A stretch of 64,000 bases of DNA from Rhodobacteraceae bacterium (ex Bugula neritina AB1) (lineage in GTDB: Bacteria; Pseudomonadota; Alphaproteobacteria; Rhodobacterales; Rhodobacteraceae), in assembly GCA_001730095.1 (NCBI GenBank), contig MDLF01000060.1, forward strand, positions 1-64,000. The letters run 5' to 3'. This document shows positions 27,819 to 35,850 of this stretch, in pieces. The translations under genes and the position numbers were made by a program. Positions within the stretch are counted from its first letter, which is position 1. Every line of letters starts with the position of its first letter. The notes beneath the pieces are model-generated. The model saw only the letters and a list, made by a program, of their open reading frames with translations. It searched no databases and was not told where the DNA came from.

Positions 27819-28379
27819 ATGTCAGAAATCTCCGGCATTGAAACGAAGCTTTTGATTGCCATCGTTGGTCCGACACTGGCGTTCTTCCTGTGGTTCGGTA
27901 AGCGCTTGTATGACGAGCGTAAGAACAAGAGGCAGGCGGAAAAGGACAAGCAGAACCTAATTCGTGCTTTGTATGCTGAAATTGATTTCAACACGCGGGA
28001 CATGGAGATTTTCTTGGAGAAGTCGATCCCGCAGGAAGATCTTCGGAAGATTCTACAAGACAAGCCGGCCTTGATCCCGCATATCACAGATGCCCGCCAC
28101 ACGCAGATCTACCAAGCCCGGATTACCGAGGTTCACAATATTGCTGATGGAGCCTTGCACAGTTTGGTCGAGTTCTATGCGTTGCTCGAAAAAATCCGCG
28201 TGCAAGTCGACGGCGTAAATCTGCCCAGTTATAAGACCCTGACAACCGACGGACGGGTGAACGCGGTGGAAGTCATCCGCCGCACAGCCGAGAAGTCGCG
28301 GGCCCGGGGAGTGGAGCTTCTCGGCATTTTCGAGCGCGACTATGAGGAACTGGGCTTGGCCCGGCGGCATCGGAACTGA
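27819..28379 (+). CDS. Hypothetical membrane-anchored protein
   Basis: Protein of 186 aa, not recognised. An N-terminal membrane helix (about 8-26, LLIAIVGPTLAFFLWFG) is followed by a charged segment (ERKNKRQAEKDKQN) and a helical domain. It resembles generic single-helix strain-specific proteins. It is inserted on the opposite strand between alr and dnaB. Codon choice is more A/T-tolerant than in the flanking operon, and ATG 27819 lacks a strong Shine-Dalgarno sequence (AAAGGGACGCTG). Possible transfer; function unknown. Confidence 0.6.
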   Translation: MSEISGIETKLLIAIVGPTLAFFLWFGKRLYDERKNKRQAEKDKQNLIRALYAEIDFNTRDMEIFLEKSIPQEDLRKILQDKPALIPHITDARHTQIYQARITEVHNIADGALHSLVEFYALLEKIRVQVDGVNLPSYKTLTTDGRVNAVEVIRRTAEKSRARGVELLGIFERDYEELGLARRHRN

Positions 28380-28528
28380 GCTGCAAAAGCATCTGATCTG
28401 GCATGTTGCAGATGCTGCTTTGAGGCAGGCAGTGGGTCTTGTTTACAGCCGCGCTCTCAACTTTGCTCAAGAAGCGTGTGCCCAGTCCCGTTACAAAGTG
28501 GACGGTCGGGCAGAAAGGTGCACAAAAT

Positions 28529-28549
28529 GAAAACCGCCCCGATATGGGG
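28529..28549 (-). terminator. Strong terminator-like stem-loop, minus strand
   Basis: CCGCCCC/GGGGCGG with a 5-nt loop, followed on the minus strand by TTTTCATTTTG. It lies downstream of a tiny minus-strand reading frame, so it points to a short transcript here. Confidence 0.7.
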
Positions 28550-28585
28550 CGGCTAGAAACCTGTTTGCATCAATAATCACGTCTA

Positions 28586-28675
28586 TCAGACAATGATCGG
28601 ATCGGGTCCAGCCATTTCGTACCTCTCTATGAGCCACGGTTCCTCCGCAGCGAATAAGGTGTTTATCAGATGCAT
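28586..28675 (-). CDS. Possible 29-aa small protein
   Basis: A 30-codon frame begins MHLINTLFAAEE and ends PDPIIV, then TGA. It is preceded on the same strand by a TATAGT hexamer (about 28743-28748) and a 7-bp hairpin (28689-28705), and is followed by a strong terminator about 40 bp downstream. The ribosome site is weak. The unit could instead be a small RNA. Low confidence. Confidence 0.3.
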   Translation of the reverse strand: MHLINTLFAAEEPWLIERYEMAGPDPIIV

Positions 28676-28688
28676 AGCCTAGTGGCAA

Positions 28689-28705
28689 GGAAACAGCATG
28701 TTTCC
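28689..28705. other. Short hairpin GGAAACA/TGTTTCC
   Basis: A perfect 7-bp stem with a GCA loop upstream of the 29-codon frame. It may lie in the 5' leader. Confidence 0.4.
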
Positions 28706-28739
28706 CGGCGTAGAGGTCAAGCGCCTGAATTACGGACAC

Positions 28740-29076
28740 TCACTATACTAAGCGGTAAATCCTCAAAAACAAGTGAATCCCAAGTGCGCCATCCATATTG
28801 TGTGGCGCTGTGATGTCGAAACGCTATATGGGGCGGTGAGTGGTAGAAATTTTCTGTCGATGACAGTGCTATGACTGTGCCGGGGCCGGGACTGCAATGG
28901 TGTTGCATCCTTCAGAGTGGTCTGATGCAGAGGTCTCGTCCCAACCTCGGTTTTCGTTGCCTGAGAAAAGGCATCTACACCGGGGCACAAGGCTTTGGCC
29001 AAATCAGATAAAACCGAAGAGAATTACCGGCTCAGCGGGTGAGTAGGCCAGGCTGGCAGCAATGCCAGAAGACATC
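28740..29076. other. Intergenic stretch without recognised gene
   Basis: Between the small minus-strand unit and the dnaB terminator. Short open frames occur, but none has family-like sequence, a good start or a ribosome site. Composition is less G/C-rich than the flanking operons, which fits an acquired or decayed segment. Confidence 0.4.
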
Positions 29077-29102
29077 AATTGGCCGGGAGGTCCCGGCCAA
29101 TT
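29077..29102 (-). terminator. dnaB stem-loop
   Basis: AATTGGCCGGG/CCCGGCCAATT, an 11-bp perfect stem with an AGGT loop, 4 bp after the dnaB stop. The T tract on the minus strand is weak (TTGATGTCTTCT). Confidence 0.7.
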
Positions 29103-29105
29103 CAT

Positions 29106-30638
29106 TCAATACCCTTCCACCTCCTGCTGCCAGGCCTTGGCGAGGTTGCCGAAGCGGGTGAACTGCGCTTCGAACGACAGTTCCACCGTGCCGATGGGGC
29201 CGTGACGCTGCTTGCCGACAATGACCTCGGCCTTGGCGTGCAGCCGCTCCATCGCCTGCTTCCATTCTTCCATCTTTTCCAGCTCGTGGTCGCCGGGCTT
29301 TTCCCGTTCCTTATAGTATTCCTCGCGGAACACGAACATCACCACATCGGCGTCTTGTTCGATCGAGCCCGATTCCCGCAGATCCGACAGCTGCGGGCGT
29401 TTGTCGTCGCGGTTTTCCACCTGACGCGACAGCTGGGAAAGGGCGATCACCGGAATGTTCAGCTCCTTGGCAATCGCCTTCATCCCCATCGAGATTTCGG
29501 CAATCTCGTTCACCCGGTTGTCGGCCATGCCGCGGCAGAGCTGCAGATAGTCGATCACCAGCAGGTCCAGCCCATGGGTCCGCTTCAGGCGGCGCGCCCG
29601 TGCGGCCAGCTGGGAAATCGGAATGGCGGGCGTGTCGTCAATGAACAGCGGGCAGCTTTCCAGATCCTTGGCCGCCTGCACAAAGCGGCGGAACTCGCCC
29701 TCGGTCATGTCGCCCTGGCGGATCTTATGTGAGGAAATCTCGGAGGCTTCGGCCAGAATACGCCCTGCCAGCTGCTCGGCGCTCATCTCCAGTGAGAAGA
29801 ACCCAACCACGCCGCCATCCAGCGCGCCTTCGCTGCCGTCGGGTTTCACCCCGCGTTTGTACGCCTTGGCGACGTTGAAGGCGATATTGGTCGCCAGCGA
29901 TGTCTTCCCCATAGAAGGGCGGCCCGCGAGGATGAGAAGGTCCGAGGGATGCAGGCCGCCAAGTTGCTTGTCGAGGTCCATCAGGCCCGTCGAGATGCCG
30001 GCCATGCCGCCACCCCGCTGATACGCCTCGTTGGTCACATTGACCGCTTCTGTGACGGCCTTGAGGAAAGATTTGAAACCGCTTTCCGTCTGGCCCTGCT
30101 CGGCCAGCTGGTAAAGCGACTGCTCTGCCTCAACGATCTGCTCTTTTGGTTCCGACGCCACATCCACGCGGCGCGCCTTTTCTGCAATGCTCTGGCCCAG
30201 GGCGATCAGCTCACGCCGGATTGCCAGGTCGTAAATCATCTGGGCGTAATCCCGCACCGCAAAGGCAGAGATCGACGCGCCCGCGAGCTTGGCCAGATAG
30301 GCCGGCCCGCCCAATTCCTTCAGCCCCTCGTGGTCCTCCAGAAACGCCTTCAGCGTCACCGGCGACGCCAGCGCATTCTTCGAGATGCGCGCAGCGGCCA
30401 CTTCATAGATCCGGGCATGCACCGGATCATAAAAATGCGACGAGTCGATGATCAGCGCGATCTTGTCATAGACCTCGTTGTTGGTCAGAATCGCTCCCAG
30501 CAGCTGCTGTTCAGCCTCAACCGAATGCGGCAGCTCGTTGTCCGGCATTGCCTGTTGCGCCTGAGCGGGCCCCGGCAACTGGTCTGGCATCGGGGCCTGC
30601 GGCGGCATATCGCCGTCGAAAGGGGTAATCTCGTTCAT
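29106..30638 (-). CDS. dnaB: Replicative DNA helicase
   Basis: Protein of 510 aa. The N-terminal domain starts at PHSVEAEQQLLGAIL, and the RecA-like hexameric helicase domain carries Walker A GRPSMGKTS, then FFSLEMSAEQL, DLLVIDYLQL and the Arg finger region GKQRHGPIGTVEL. It unwinds DNA at the fork. The usual P-loop spacing is widened by an insertion before FFSLEMS (KRGVKPDGSEGALDGG), which is common in alphaproteobacteria. Start taken at ATG 30638; a GTG lies one codon earlier. Confidence 0.96.
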   Translation of the reverse strand: MNEITPFDGDMPPQAPMPDQLPGPAQAQQAMPDNELPHSVEAEQQLLGAILTNNEVYDKIALIIDSSHFYDPVHARIYEVAAARISKNALASPVTLKAFLEDHEGLKELGGPAYLAKLAGASISAFAVRDYAQMIYDLAIRRELIALGQSIAEKARRVDVASEPKEQIVEAEQSLYQLAEQGQTESGFKSFLKAVTEAVNVTNEAYQRGGGMAGISTGLMDLDKQLGGLHPSDLLILAGRPSMGKTSLATNIAFNVAKAYKRGVKPDGSEGALDGGVVGFFSLEMSAEQLAGRILAEASEISSHKIRQGDMTEGEFRRFVQAAKDLESCPLFIDDTPAIPISQLAARARRLKRTHGLDLLVIDYLQLCRGMADNRVNEIAEISMGMKAIAKELNIPVIALSQLSRQVENRDDKRPQLSDLRESGSIEQDADVVMFVFREEYYKEREKPGDHELEKMEEWKQAMERLHAKAEVIVGKQRHGPIGTVELSFEAQFTRFGNLAKAWQQEVEGY

Positions 30639-30703
30639 CACTGCTCTCGTCGTTAAGCCAGCCTTATACGGTGCCGGGGGCGTTTCTCCTATCTGGGAAT
30701 CTC

Positions 30704-30868
30704 TGTGGATTCCCTGTGGATATCTGCGCCGGGCTTGTGGGCTGTTTACCTATAAAGGCCAGCATAGCTGTCCTATGCAGTCTACATACTGCGGGGGTTC
30801 CAGGGAAGGCCTCAATATCTGGGCTTTACCCTGGGTGAAATTTGATTCGAGGGCAGATCTTTTCCACA
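30704..30868. promoter_or_regulatory. Cluster of DnaA-box-like words upstream of dnaB
   Basis: TGTGGATTC (30704), TGTGGATAT (30715) and TTTTCCACA (30860) each differ from the DnaA consensus by one or two bases and lie between dnaB and pyrE. They suggest DnaA control of dnaB. This is sequence similarity only. Confidence 0.35.
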
Positions 30869-30894
30869 GATCGCCCCCGGTGCCTTACTTTGGG

Positions 30895-31575
30895 TCAGGC
30901 CTTTTTATTGGCTTCCTGCCAGGCCCGCGGATCTTTCAGAAAGTTTTCCACCTCGGCCAGCGTCTCCTTACTGAAGCTCTGCTGCGCTTTGGCTTCGGCC
31001 AGAACATCCCACCAGGTGCACAGGTAATGCAGCTCCACCCCGTGGTCGCCCAGGCGTTTGGTGGTTTCGGGGAAGATGTCGTAGTAGAAAATCACCGCTG
31101 TATGGCCGCAAGACGCGCCGGTTTCGCGGATCGCGTCCACAAAGGACAATTTCGATCCGCCGTCAGTGGTCATGTCCTCGACCAGCAGCACCCGCTGATC
31201 CTCGGTCATCACCCCTTCGATGCGGGCATTGCGACCATAGCCCTTGGGCTTCTTGCGCACATAGGTCATCGGCAGCGCCATGCGTTCGGCCACCAGCGCG
31301 CCAAAGGGGATACCCGCGGTTTCGCCGCCAGCAATATTGTCAAACGCCTCGAAACCCGCATTGCGCATCACGGTGACGGTAAGGAAATCCATCAGCGTGG
31401 TGCGGATCCGCGGGAATGAAATCAGCTTGCGGCAATCGATATAGCTGGGCGAGGGCAGGCCGGAGGCCAGCGTATAAGGCTCATCCGTGTTGAAATTCAC
31501 CGCACCGATTTCCAGCAGCATCCGGGCAGACAGGCGGGCGATTTCTTCGCGTGAAGGGTAGGAGGTGGGGATCAT
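30895..31575 (-). CDS. pyrE: Orotate phosphoribosyltransferase
   Basis: Protein of 226 aa. The PRPP-binding loop [14 protein letters not shown] and [18 protein letters not shown]-type motifs are present. It converts orotate and PRPP to OMP in pyrimidine synthesis. ATG 31575 gives the family-like [15 protein letters not shown] start, with AAGGA 11 nt upstream; ATG 31587 would place that AAGG directly against the codon. pyrC lies upstream in the same direction but 650 bp away. Confidence 0.94.
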   Translation of the reverse strand: MIPTSYPSREEIARLSARMLLEIGAVNFNTDEPYTLASGLPSPSYIDCRKLISFPRIRTTLMDFLTVTVMRNAGFEAFDNIAGGETAGIPFGALVAERMALPMTYVRKKPKGYGRNARIEGVMTEDQRVLLVEDMTTDGGSKLSFVDAIRETGASCGHTAVIFYYDIFPETTKRLGDHGVELHYLCTWWDVLAEAKAQQSFSKETLAEVENFLKDPRAWQEANKKA

Positions 31576-31789
31576 GGCGGCAGGCATCCTTTACGGCAGC
31601 GGTTTTGCTGTCCTTAAACCGGAAGCGCGCGGGATTGAAGCCCCGGCAGAGCAACGCGATGCTGCCACCCGTGTTCAGCCAAACTGGCCCGCTCCCCGGC
31701 TACGGCTGTTTCGTCAGTGAATTCAGAAGAGATGCCGCTCAATTCGACGGTCACGGCGGCAGCAGCCTGAAAAACCGTGTGGCCCTACA
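31576..31789. other. Intergenic stretch upstream of pyrE
   Basis: It presumably contains the pyrE promoter. A short plus-strand open frame here lacks any conserved feature and partly overlaps the RTX remnant. Confidence 0.4.
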
Positions 31790-31963
31790 GAACGGGTTCC
31801 CCGTCAGCATGTCGTCGCCATAGACGCTAAGCATCGCGTCGCTGTCAATCCGGTCATCGCCAGCGCCGTCTGCTTGAAAATCATCGCCCATTCCACCGGA
31901 GAGACAGTCGTTGCCACAGCCTCCGAACAGGCTGACACATCATCCGAGCCGGCCAGGCCGTTA
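31790..31963 (-). pseudogene. Decayed RTX (Ca-binding nonapeptide) repeat fragment
   Basis: On the minus strand one frame reads GLAGSDD. After a frame change it continues LFGGCGNDCLSGGMGDD and then GAGDDRIDS and YGDDMLTGN. This is the GGxGxDxLx pattern of hemolysin-type calcium-binding repeats, with Cys substitutions, an in-frame TGA and a shift. No start, signal or remaining protein body is present, so it is a relic of an RTX protein gene. Confidence 0.6.
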
Positions 31964-32176
31964 ACTCACTTTTTTGGTCGTCGACCAAGGGATGACGCTG
32001 ACCTTGGGCGGGTGGAGCGGTGATGGGCAAGAAATTTCTTCAACGTTGACGTGAATTTTTTGCAGGAATGGTGCGCCAAAGCGCCCGATTGGCCGCTGTG
32101 AGCCAAGCCTGGGTTTATGCGCCCAGTGGCCTTGAAAAGCTGGGAAAGACAGGGGAGGCAAAGTTCTGGCTAAGAT
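31964..32176. other. Intergenic stretch downstream of pyrC
   Basis: A/T-rich in places (CACTTTTTTGG, GAATTTTTTGC). No gene, RNA or repeat recognised. Confidence 0.4.
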
Positions 32177-32204
32177 CAGCGCGCGGCGTTTCGGCCGCGC
32201 GCTG
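32177..32204 (-). terminator. pyrC stem-loop
   Basis: CAGCGCGCGGC/GCCGCGCGCTG with a 6-nt loop, 27 bp after the pyrC stop. The T tract is weak (ATCTTAG). Confidence 0.6.
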
Positions 32205-32230
32205 AGAAATTGTTACCGGCTGACAGCAGG

Positions 32231-33274
32231 TTATGCGCCAGCGCGCCAAAATACTTCGAACCCAGGATCAAACACGGTGACAGGACCGTCCTTGGTCTCG
32301 ATTTTTTCCGGGAATTGCACAGCCGTATCCGACTTGGTCAGGGTCAGGCTCTCATTGCTGACCGGCAGGCGGTAAAAGGCCGGACCGTGTTCCGCGGCAA
32401 AGCCTGCCAATTTGTCCAGCGCGCCCTCTTCCTCGAACACATGCGCCAAGAGGGACATGGTGTTGGGGGCGGTGAAACAGCCGGCGCAGCCGCATGCGCT
32501 CTGTTTGTTGGGATCGGTATGCGGCGCCGAGTCGGTGCCGAGGAAAAACCGCTTGTCGCCGGAGGTCGCGGCGGCGCGCAAGGCCAGGCGGTGGGCTTCG
32601 CGTTTGGGCACCGGCAGGCAGTAGTAATGCGGCTTGATGCCGCCTGCCAGGATATGGTTGCGGTTGATGATCAGGTGGTGCGTGGTGATGGTCGCGCCCA
32701 GATCTTGCGCCTGGCTGGCCACGTAATCTGCGGCGTTTTTGGTGGTGATATGCTCCATAACCACCCGAAGGCCGGGGGTTGCCCTGCGGACCGGGTCCAG
32801 AACCCGGTCGATGAACAATGCCTCGCGGTCGAAGATGTCGATGTCGTGGTCGGTGACCTCGCCATGGGTGCAGAGCGGCAGGCCGATCTCGGCCATCTTC
32901 TCCAGAACCGCACGGACGTTGTCGAAACTGGTCACGCCGGAGGCCGAATTGGTGGTGGCGCCCGCAGGGTAGAGCTTTACTGCCTTGACCAGCCCGCTGG
33001 CATGGGCGGCGGCGACATCCGCCGGGTCTGTGTCCTCGGTCAGATAGAGCGTCATCAGCGGCTCAAACGCCATGCCTTCGGGCAGCGCAGCCAGAATGCG
33101 GTCGCGGTAGGCTGCGGCCTGGGCTGCGGTCACCACCGGCGGCACCAGGTTCGGCATGATGATCGCACGGCCGAAATGGCGGGCGGTTTCGGGAAGCACG
33201 GCCTGCAACATGGCGCCGTCGCGCAGGTGCAGATGCCAGTCATCGGGGCGGGGGATGGTCAGCGTGTCGGTCAT
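32231..33274 (-). CDS. pyrC: Dihydroorotase
   Basis: Protein of 347 aa, the E. coli-type (class II) length. The zinc-binding HLHLRD is at 14-19, the carboxylated Lys lies in [14 protein letters not shown], further His ligands lie in CTHGE and VMEHITT, and the metal Asp is in GTDSAPH. It closes carbamoyl-aspartate to dihydroorotate. It stands alone, with no linked pyrB or class I paralogue in view. Confidence 0.95.
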   Translation of the reverse strand: MTDTLTIPRPDDWHLHLRDGAMLQAVLPETARHFGRAIIMPNLVPPVVTAAQAAAYRDRILAALPEGMAFEPLMTLYLTEDTDPADVAAAHASGLVKAVKLYPAGATTNSASGVTSFDNVRAVLEKMAEIGLPLCTHGEVTDHDIDIFDREALFIDRVLDPVRRATPGLRVVMEHITTKNAADYVASQAQDLGATITTHHLIINRNHILAGGIKPHYYCLPVPKREAHRLALRAAATSGDKRFFLGTDSAPHTDPNKQSACGCAGCFTAPNTMSLLAHVFEEEGALDKLAGFAAEHGPAFYRLPVSNESLTLTKSDTAVQFPEKIETKDGPVTVFDPGFEVFWRAGA

Positions 33275-33341
33275 GCGCGTGCGTTAGCACATAGCAGCCG
33301 GGAAACAAAGCGGCTGAATACCTGCGCGGTTGAAACCCGGC

Positions 33342-34307
33342 TCAGCCTTTGCTGGGGATGGTGAATTCTCCGTCTTCAGCGCGCTTTTGCATTTCCTCCA
33401 AACGGCGGCGGAACCGCGGCGCCCGCATCCGCTCTGTCACGTTGCGGCACAACAGCGCCATCAGCACTCCGCGGTCGTCCCGTTCCAGCCGGCCCAAAAT
33501 GTTGCGCAGGAAAAAGGAATTGTTGCGGCGGCTTCTGAACAGCTTGTAGAAGGCCGCTTCCGACAGTTTACCGCTGCCTGCCAGCGACAGGATGTGATAC
33601 AGCATCTCCATCTCGATCAGCCGGGTCTGCACGGCGGCGCCCATGTGGGGGGTCCGCAGGCGGGTGACGTTCGGTCGGGCAAACAGCGCCGCATGCATGG
33701 CGTCGAGCCGCTCATAGGGGTCAAAAATGATAAATGCCTGGCCCGCCGCATCCAGCATGTCCGGCGCGTAGCCGTAGCGGTCGGTGAACGACAGCCGCCG
33801 GTTTTCGGTAAAGCGATCGTCCCATTCAGTCATCCGCGAATCCAGGGTTGCCTGTGGCTGCACCGCCACCACGGTGGCACCGGGAGAGGCCACGGAATAG
33901 GCAGCCGCAGCATAGCCACAGGGGCCTGCGCCATAAAAGATCACATTGTCGAATTCGTCAAAGAAGCCGTCATCAATCAGCTGGTCAAAGAAACTATAGA
34001 TGGTTTCTTCGCGAAACCAGGTGTCCCCGTCAGAGATGACGCACATATGCGACCAGCCGAGGTTCTTAACCAGATCGAAACCCAGCGGCTGCGCCAGATC
34101 CGACAGGTTATGGATGCCCTGCATGGTCTCAAAGGTCACCAAAAGCGTGTTGCCCTGATCGATGAAAGTGGCGAAATGCTTGTTGCCCAGAGGCTGGTAC
34201 ATGCCTTGGGCTTCCGCCAGGGCCGCCAGCCGGGCCTGCCACTGTGGCGGTTTCAGTCCGGAAAGGTCCTCATCCAGGTTTTCAAGTCCGTCGTGCATTA
34301 CTGCCAT
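33342..34307 (-). CDS. Conserved protein of unknown function
   Basis: Protein of 321 aa. Similar roseobacter proteins are sometimes labelled phosphoadenosine phosphosulfate reductase, which the sequence does not support: no PP-loop and no Cys pair. A central segment VIFYGAGPCGYAAAAYS (about 123-139) looks like a nucleophile-elbow or nucleotide-binding turn of an alpha/beta fold, followed by ATVVAVQPQATLD. No signal peptide. A near-consensus CtrA box stands about 35 bp upstream of the ATG. A link to cell-cycle or motility control is inference. Confidence 0.65.
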   Translation of the reverse strand: MAVMHDGLENLDEDLSGLKPPQWQARLAALAEAQGMYQPLGNKHFATFIDQGNTLLVTFETMQGIHNLSDLAQPLGFDLVKNLGWSHMCVISDGDTWFREETIYSFFDQLIDDGFFDEFDNVIFYGAGPCGYAAAAYSVASPGATVVAVQPQATLDSRMTEWDDRFTENRRLSFTDRYGYAPDMLDAAGQAFIIFDPYERLDAMHAALFARPNVTRLRTPHMGAAVQTRLIEMEMLYHILSLAGSGKLSEAAFYKLFRSRRNNSFFLRNILGRLERDDRGVLMALLCRNVTERMRAPRFRRRLEEMQKRAEDGEFTIPSKG

Positions 34308-34339
34308 CTTTTTACCCCAGTGCGCCCTGCAGCGGTTTT

Positions 34340-34355
34340 GTTAATTTACGGTTAG
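34340..34355 (-). promoter_or_regulatory. CtrA-like box
   Basis: On the minus strand CTAACCGTAAATTAAC; consensus TTAA-N7-TTAAC with one half-site base changed. It lies 33-48 bp before the unknown gene's start, which fits a promoter-proximal activator site. Confidence 0.5.
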
Positions 34356-34461
34356 GAGACAAATAAGGCCAAATTTGGAAAAACTCAGGCCGGTTTACTG
34401 TCTGGGCCGGAATGATCGGCGGGCTTTTGCCCGCGAAAAAGTTGGGCGGCAGTGATGCTGC

Positions 34462-34565
34462 CCGACACGTGGGCCTGACACACCGGCTCGACACGTGGGC
34501 CCGACACACGGGTCCGACACACCGGCTTGACACATCGGCCCGACACATCGGCCTGACACCCGGGA
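34462..34565. repeat. 13-bp tandem repeat array, 8 units
   Basis: Units are of the form CCGACACRYSGGC (e.g. CCGACACACCGGC, CTGACACACCGGC, CCGACACATCGGC). A degenerate ninth unit runs into the 3' end of the glycosyltransferase gene. Non-coding and 7 bp from the stop codon. A 13-bp period is not a multiple of three, so it is not maintained by a protein. Confidence 0.85.
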
Positions 34566-34572
34566 CCGGCAG

Positions 34573-35640
34573 TCAGGCTGGCGGTTTGGCGCCCGCCGCC
34601 ACCTGACCCAGCATCGCAAAGCGGCGCATCTCTGCACCTTCAGCCGCAGTCAGCACGCGCGCGGGCGGTGTCATCATCAGCCGGGTGAACAGCGCCCGTG
34701 TCTGTTCTGCCAGCATCAGCTCCCTGAACCGCGTCTGCCGCCAGGTCACCGCCTGAAGGTGCAGCCGGGCCAGCACCGCATCCGCAATCAGCTCTGCCTG
34801 CAGCGCGCTGCGCGGGCCGGCATAGCGGGCAATGCCACGGTCCTCGCAGGCAGTATAGTTGCGCTCCACCCAGTAATCCATGCCCAGGCCAGCCTGCCGG
34901 TTGACCCGGCCGCGGTCGGACTTCACCACATAGCTTTCCATCGAACCCAAAGGGTAATGGTTCAGCTGTGCCAGCCGGGTGTTCGACTGGCCATAGTCGG
35001 AAAACAGCCGCTTGGTCTTGAAGGCGCCGCCCAGTTCACGCCCTTCGCAATCGAACCAACGGAACGTCTCCAGCCGGGCCTTGTCCCGGACGCTGCGGGG
35101 GCGGTGCACACCGCATTTTCCATAGGTCCCGTCATTGCGGTACAGCGTCTTGAACATCACCGCCCGCCAGGGCCAGTGGATCACTTCCGGCGCGCAGCGG
35201 GTGAACTGCTCGGTGACCGGGCGGTCCTCGAACTGCACCACGCCGCAATTGCCGAACAGCCGCCAGGTCAGCGGGATAGCATCCGCATCCGGCAGCGCCG
35301 CCAGCAGGTCCGCCACCGTGCCATCGCCGGTCTTGATGCAGGGAAACTCGTCGATATCGGCAACCAGCACCCAGTCGGCGGTCTTCATCAGCGGATGCTT
35401 GTCCGCCAGTTTCAGCGCCGTGAACTGGATGCCCTCACTGCCATAAGGCCCCTCGTTGCGCACATGCGCCAGCTGCCCCATCTCCTGCAGGCGGTCCAGC
35501 ATCAGATCCGTGCCGTCCTGGCAATCGTTTGAAAAAACAAGGAAATCAGTAAACCCAGCCGCACGGTAATGGGCCAGCCATTCCAGCAGGAAGGCGCCCT
35601 CGTTGCGCACGCACAGAACTGCCAGCACCCGCACCGTCAC
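34573..35640 (-). CDS. Glycosyltransferase family 2-like protein
   Basis: Protein of 355 aa. The N-terminus VLAVLCVRNEGAFLLEWLAHY and the acidic metal/nucleotide-sugar motif ADIDEF (94-99) match the GT2-like (Glyco_tranf_2_4) group common near roseobacter surface polysaccharide genes. A second region (GVHRPRSVRDKARLETF) and a basic C-terminus follow. It probably transfers a sugar in the cytoplasm; acceptor unknown. No other polysaccharide gene is adjacent. The stop is followed at once by a tandem repeat. Confidence 0.82.
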   Translation of the reverse strand: MTVRVLAVLCVRNEGAFLLEWLAHYRAAGFTDFLVFSNDCQDGTDLMLDRLQEMGQLAHVRNEGPYGSEGIQFTALKLADKHPLMKTADWVLVADIDEFPCIKTGDGTVADLLAALPDADAIPLTWRLFGNCGVVQFEDRPVTEQFTRCAPEVIHWPWRAVMFKTLYRNDGTYGKCGVHRPRSVRDKARLETFRWFDCEGRELGGAFKTKRLFSDYGQSNTRLAQLNHYPLGSMESYVVKSDRGRVNRQAGLGMDYWVERNYTACEDRGIARYAGPRSALQAELIADAVLARLHLQAVTWRQTRFRELMLAEQTRALFTRLMMTPPARVLTAAEGAEMRRFAMLGQVAAGAKPPA

Positions 35641-35850
35641 ATCTCCCCGCAGCGCCTTGCTGCCGGTTGGAACCGCTTCTGGGGTGTCTCGCTCATACCT
35701 CGGCCTTCTTTGCTATGGCGCCAGTCTTACCCGAAGGCGGCGGCGATACAAACCCTCCGGTGCTGTCGCCGGGCCGCAGCGTCGCAGGGACCCACAGCTT
35801 GACCGCTGCCTCGGCCCATGGCCTGTTGGGCGGGCAAGGGGAGGCTTCAC

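Noticed and set aside
28491-28739. 82-aa minus-strand frame with GTG start
   Set aside because: It reads through the strong terminator stem at 28529-28549 and has no conserved sequence; the shorter 29-codon frame fits the unit better.
28586-28760. tRNA, tmRNA or 4.5S RNA gene
   Set aside because: I compared the stretch with the conserved cores of these RNAs and found no acceptor/T-arm pairing or signature sequence.
31551-31823. 90-aa plus-strand frame upstream of pyrE
   Set aside because: It overlaps the RTX remnant antisense and lacks a ribosome site and recognisable domain.
33342-34307. Phosphoadenosine phosphosulfate reductase annotation
   Set aside because: No PP-loop or catalytic Cys motif is visible; the true cysH is at 48621-49382.
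34462-34565. CRISPR array
   Set aside because: Units are 13 bp with no spacers and no cas genes nearby.
34312-34637. Cys-rich frames over the 13-bp repeats
   Set aside because: The repeat period is not a multiple of three, and the peptides arise only from reading a minisatellite in one frame.
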